A DNA stretch of 64,000 nt from DASQUK01 sp963813485 (GTDB lineage: Bacteria; Actinomycetota; Acidimicrobiia; Acidimicrobiales; VFJN01): positions 62,001 to 126,000 of the forward strand of contig CAWEZE010000012.1 of NCBI GenBank assembly GCA_963813485.1, written 5' to 3'. A program made the translations under genes and the position numbers. Shown piece by piece: positions 63,070 through 64,000 of the stretch; positions within the stretch are counted from its first letter, which is position 1, and each line of letters begins with the position of its first letter. The notes beneath the pieces are model-generated. The model worked only from the letters and a program-made list of their open reading frames with translations, searched no databases and was not told where the DNA came from.

Positions 63070-63825
63070 TCAGTTCTTGGTGCTGATCCGCTGGCGGAGG
63101 GCTGCCAGCCTCTCCTGGAAGGCCGGCTGGTTGATCGACCACACCTGCGGATCGAGCTCGCGCTCGACTGCGGCCGCATGGTCCGTCAGCTGGGTGACGT
63201 CGCGGATCGTCTGCTTCACCCGCTCCACCAGATCACGCGGGGCGCGGGCTGCGGCCGACGCCATCTCCAGCGCCAGCGGTAGCAGCTCGTCATCGGGCAC
63301 GCAGGACCAAGCCAAGCCGGCCCGTTCCGCCTGCCGGCCGTCGAGGACGCGGCCGAACAGTACGAGCGCCGCGGCTGCCTGCGACCCGATCCGCCGCTGG
63401 AGCATCCAGGTGTGGCCACCGCCGGGATGGAGCCCGAGGTCTATGAAGCGCGTGTCGAACCGCGCCGACTCGCCCGCCAGGATCACGTCACACACCAGCG
63501 CCAGGTTGACGCCGGCGCCGACCGCGGCCCCGTTGACGGCGGCGATGGTCGGCAACGGTGACCGTCCGACGCGCAGGAACCCCTCGTAGACGCGCGCCAG
63601 GCCTTGGCGCTGGCTGGACCCGAGGTGTGACAGGTCGGCCCCGGCGCAGAAGGCCGGAGGCGCGCCGGTCACGACCACGGCGCCGACGCCGGGATCGGAA
63701 TCGATGGCGTCGAACGCGGCCTCGATCTCATCCACCAGCCCGAGCGACAGGGCATTGCGCCGAGCGGGGGCGTCGAGGGTGACGAGCGCGACCCGATCCT
63801 TGATCTCGGAGCGGAGCTCAACCAT
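63070..63825 (-). CDS. Enoyl-CoA hydratase/isomerase family protein
   Basis: 251 residues from ATG 63825, chosen because upstream codons encode an unrelated Cys-rich stretch. The crotonase fold shows VALVTLDAPARRNALSLGLV, PPAFCAGADLSHLGSSQ (oxyanion Ala-Gly-Ala-Asp), AVNGAAVGAGVNLALVCDVI and the catalytic-loop region FIDLGLHPGGGHTWMLQRRI. The His-rich C-terminus is not conserved. Catalytic Glu positions are not both obvious, so it may be an isomerase or thioesterase subtype. About 130 bases before it (62941-63069) hold no gene. Confidence 0.9.
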   Translation of the reverse strand: MVELRSEIKDRVALVTLDAPARRNALSLGLVDEIEAAFDAIDSDPGVGAVVVTGAPPAFCAGADLSHLGSSQRQGLARVYEGFLRVGRSPLPTIAAVNGAAVGAGVNLALVCDVILAGESARFDTRFIDLGLHPGGGHTWMLQRRIGSQAAAALVLFGRVLDGRQAERAGLAWSCVPDDELLPLALEMASAAARAPRDLVERVKQTIRDVTQLTDHAAAVERELDPQVWSINQPAFQERLAALRQRISTKN

Positions 63826-63918
63826 GGCCGGCAGTCTTCCATGAAGGCGATGTGACGGACACTGGGCGGTTTCATTACATTCCCGTGTCGAATCCGCCGC
63901 ACTGCTGGGGAGTTCCAC

Positions 63919-64000
63919 TTGAGAGCAACACGTCGACACTCGCGGCTCGTCCGCGTCCTGCTCGTCTCCGCTGCGGCGGCATCGGGTCTGATGCTCGGCC
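63919..64000 (+). CDS. Start of a secreted protein (partial)
   Basis: A TTG start is proposed; the open frame reads RATRRHSRLVRVLLVSAAAA and runs off the right edge. Arg-rich n-region and hydrophobic core look like a signal peptide. No strong ribosome site precedes it. Only 27 codons are visible, so identity is unknown and the start could lie elsewhere. Confidence 0.4.
   Translation, partial: MRATRRHSRLVRVLLVSAAAASGLMLG

Overview
The window is very GC-rich (roughly 70% by eye), uses GTG starts freely, and packs genes with four-base start/stop overlaps (GTGA, ATGA). Gene content and order are actinobacterial: ctaE-qcrC-qcrA-qcrB, glmU-prs-rplY-pth, and mfd-SurA-like-mazG-eno-ftsB-DUF501-ppx. 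The many hotdog, diiron and HNH (13E12-type) proteins fit an uncultured or little-studied member of the Acidimicrobiia, but that placement is inference. Many transcription units have a TANNNT -10 box 6-10 bases before the start codon, consistent with leaderless mRNAs.

Layout. 1-7.3 kb: a tad (Flp pilus) locus with the cpaF ATPase, tadB, tadC, a Flp pilin and three TadE/TadG-like pseudopilins. It is interrupted between cpaF and tadB by an opposing hotdog dehydratase and a broken lipoprotein/secreted-protein pair. 7.5-10 kb: a frame-broken large secreted protein and a PEBP-family protein. 10.2-13.8 kb: glmU (apparently without its acetyltransferase half), prs, rplY, pth. 13.8-15.7 kb: an HtrA relic, ctaG, and an AbiEi-like relic bracketed by two copies of a 47-base palindrome; a third copy follows cpaF. 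15.7-19.5 kb: cytochrome oxidase subunit III plus the bcc complex. 19.6-22.7 kb: a lipoprotein coupled to a divergent FtsH-like membrane protease. 22.7-25.8 kb: a family 3 glycosidase, a flavin-oxidoreductase-like protein and DUF2277.

25.9-39.1 kb is accessory in character. It holds a Val/Pro repeat surface protein with a LuxR regulator and matching CCCCA..TGGGG boxes, a second copy of the lipoprotein/secreted-protein pair, a small HTH protein, an HNH endonuclease, orphan secreted proteins, a SolA-like oxidase, a TetR-diiron protein operon and a His-rich membrane protein. 39.3-44.4 kb: an esterase, a pirin and a penicillin-acylase-type lipoprotein. 44.4-47.2 kb: ctaC-ctaD-ctaF on the minus strand. 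47.3-64 kb: two small lipocalin-like proteins, then the mfd-to-ppx housekeeping run, with an acyl-ACP desaturase and a DUF1707/adenylate-cyclase fusion inserted, then an aminotransferase, an acetyltransferase, a secreted protein, an enoyl-CoA hydratase and the start of another secreted protein.

Reading frames are broken in about ten genes, including the housekeeping gene mfd. Several breaks are one-base changes in short G/C runs, so sequence error is the simplest explanation for many of them. Where homologous reading frame can be followed across a break, the entry spans the whole gene.
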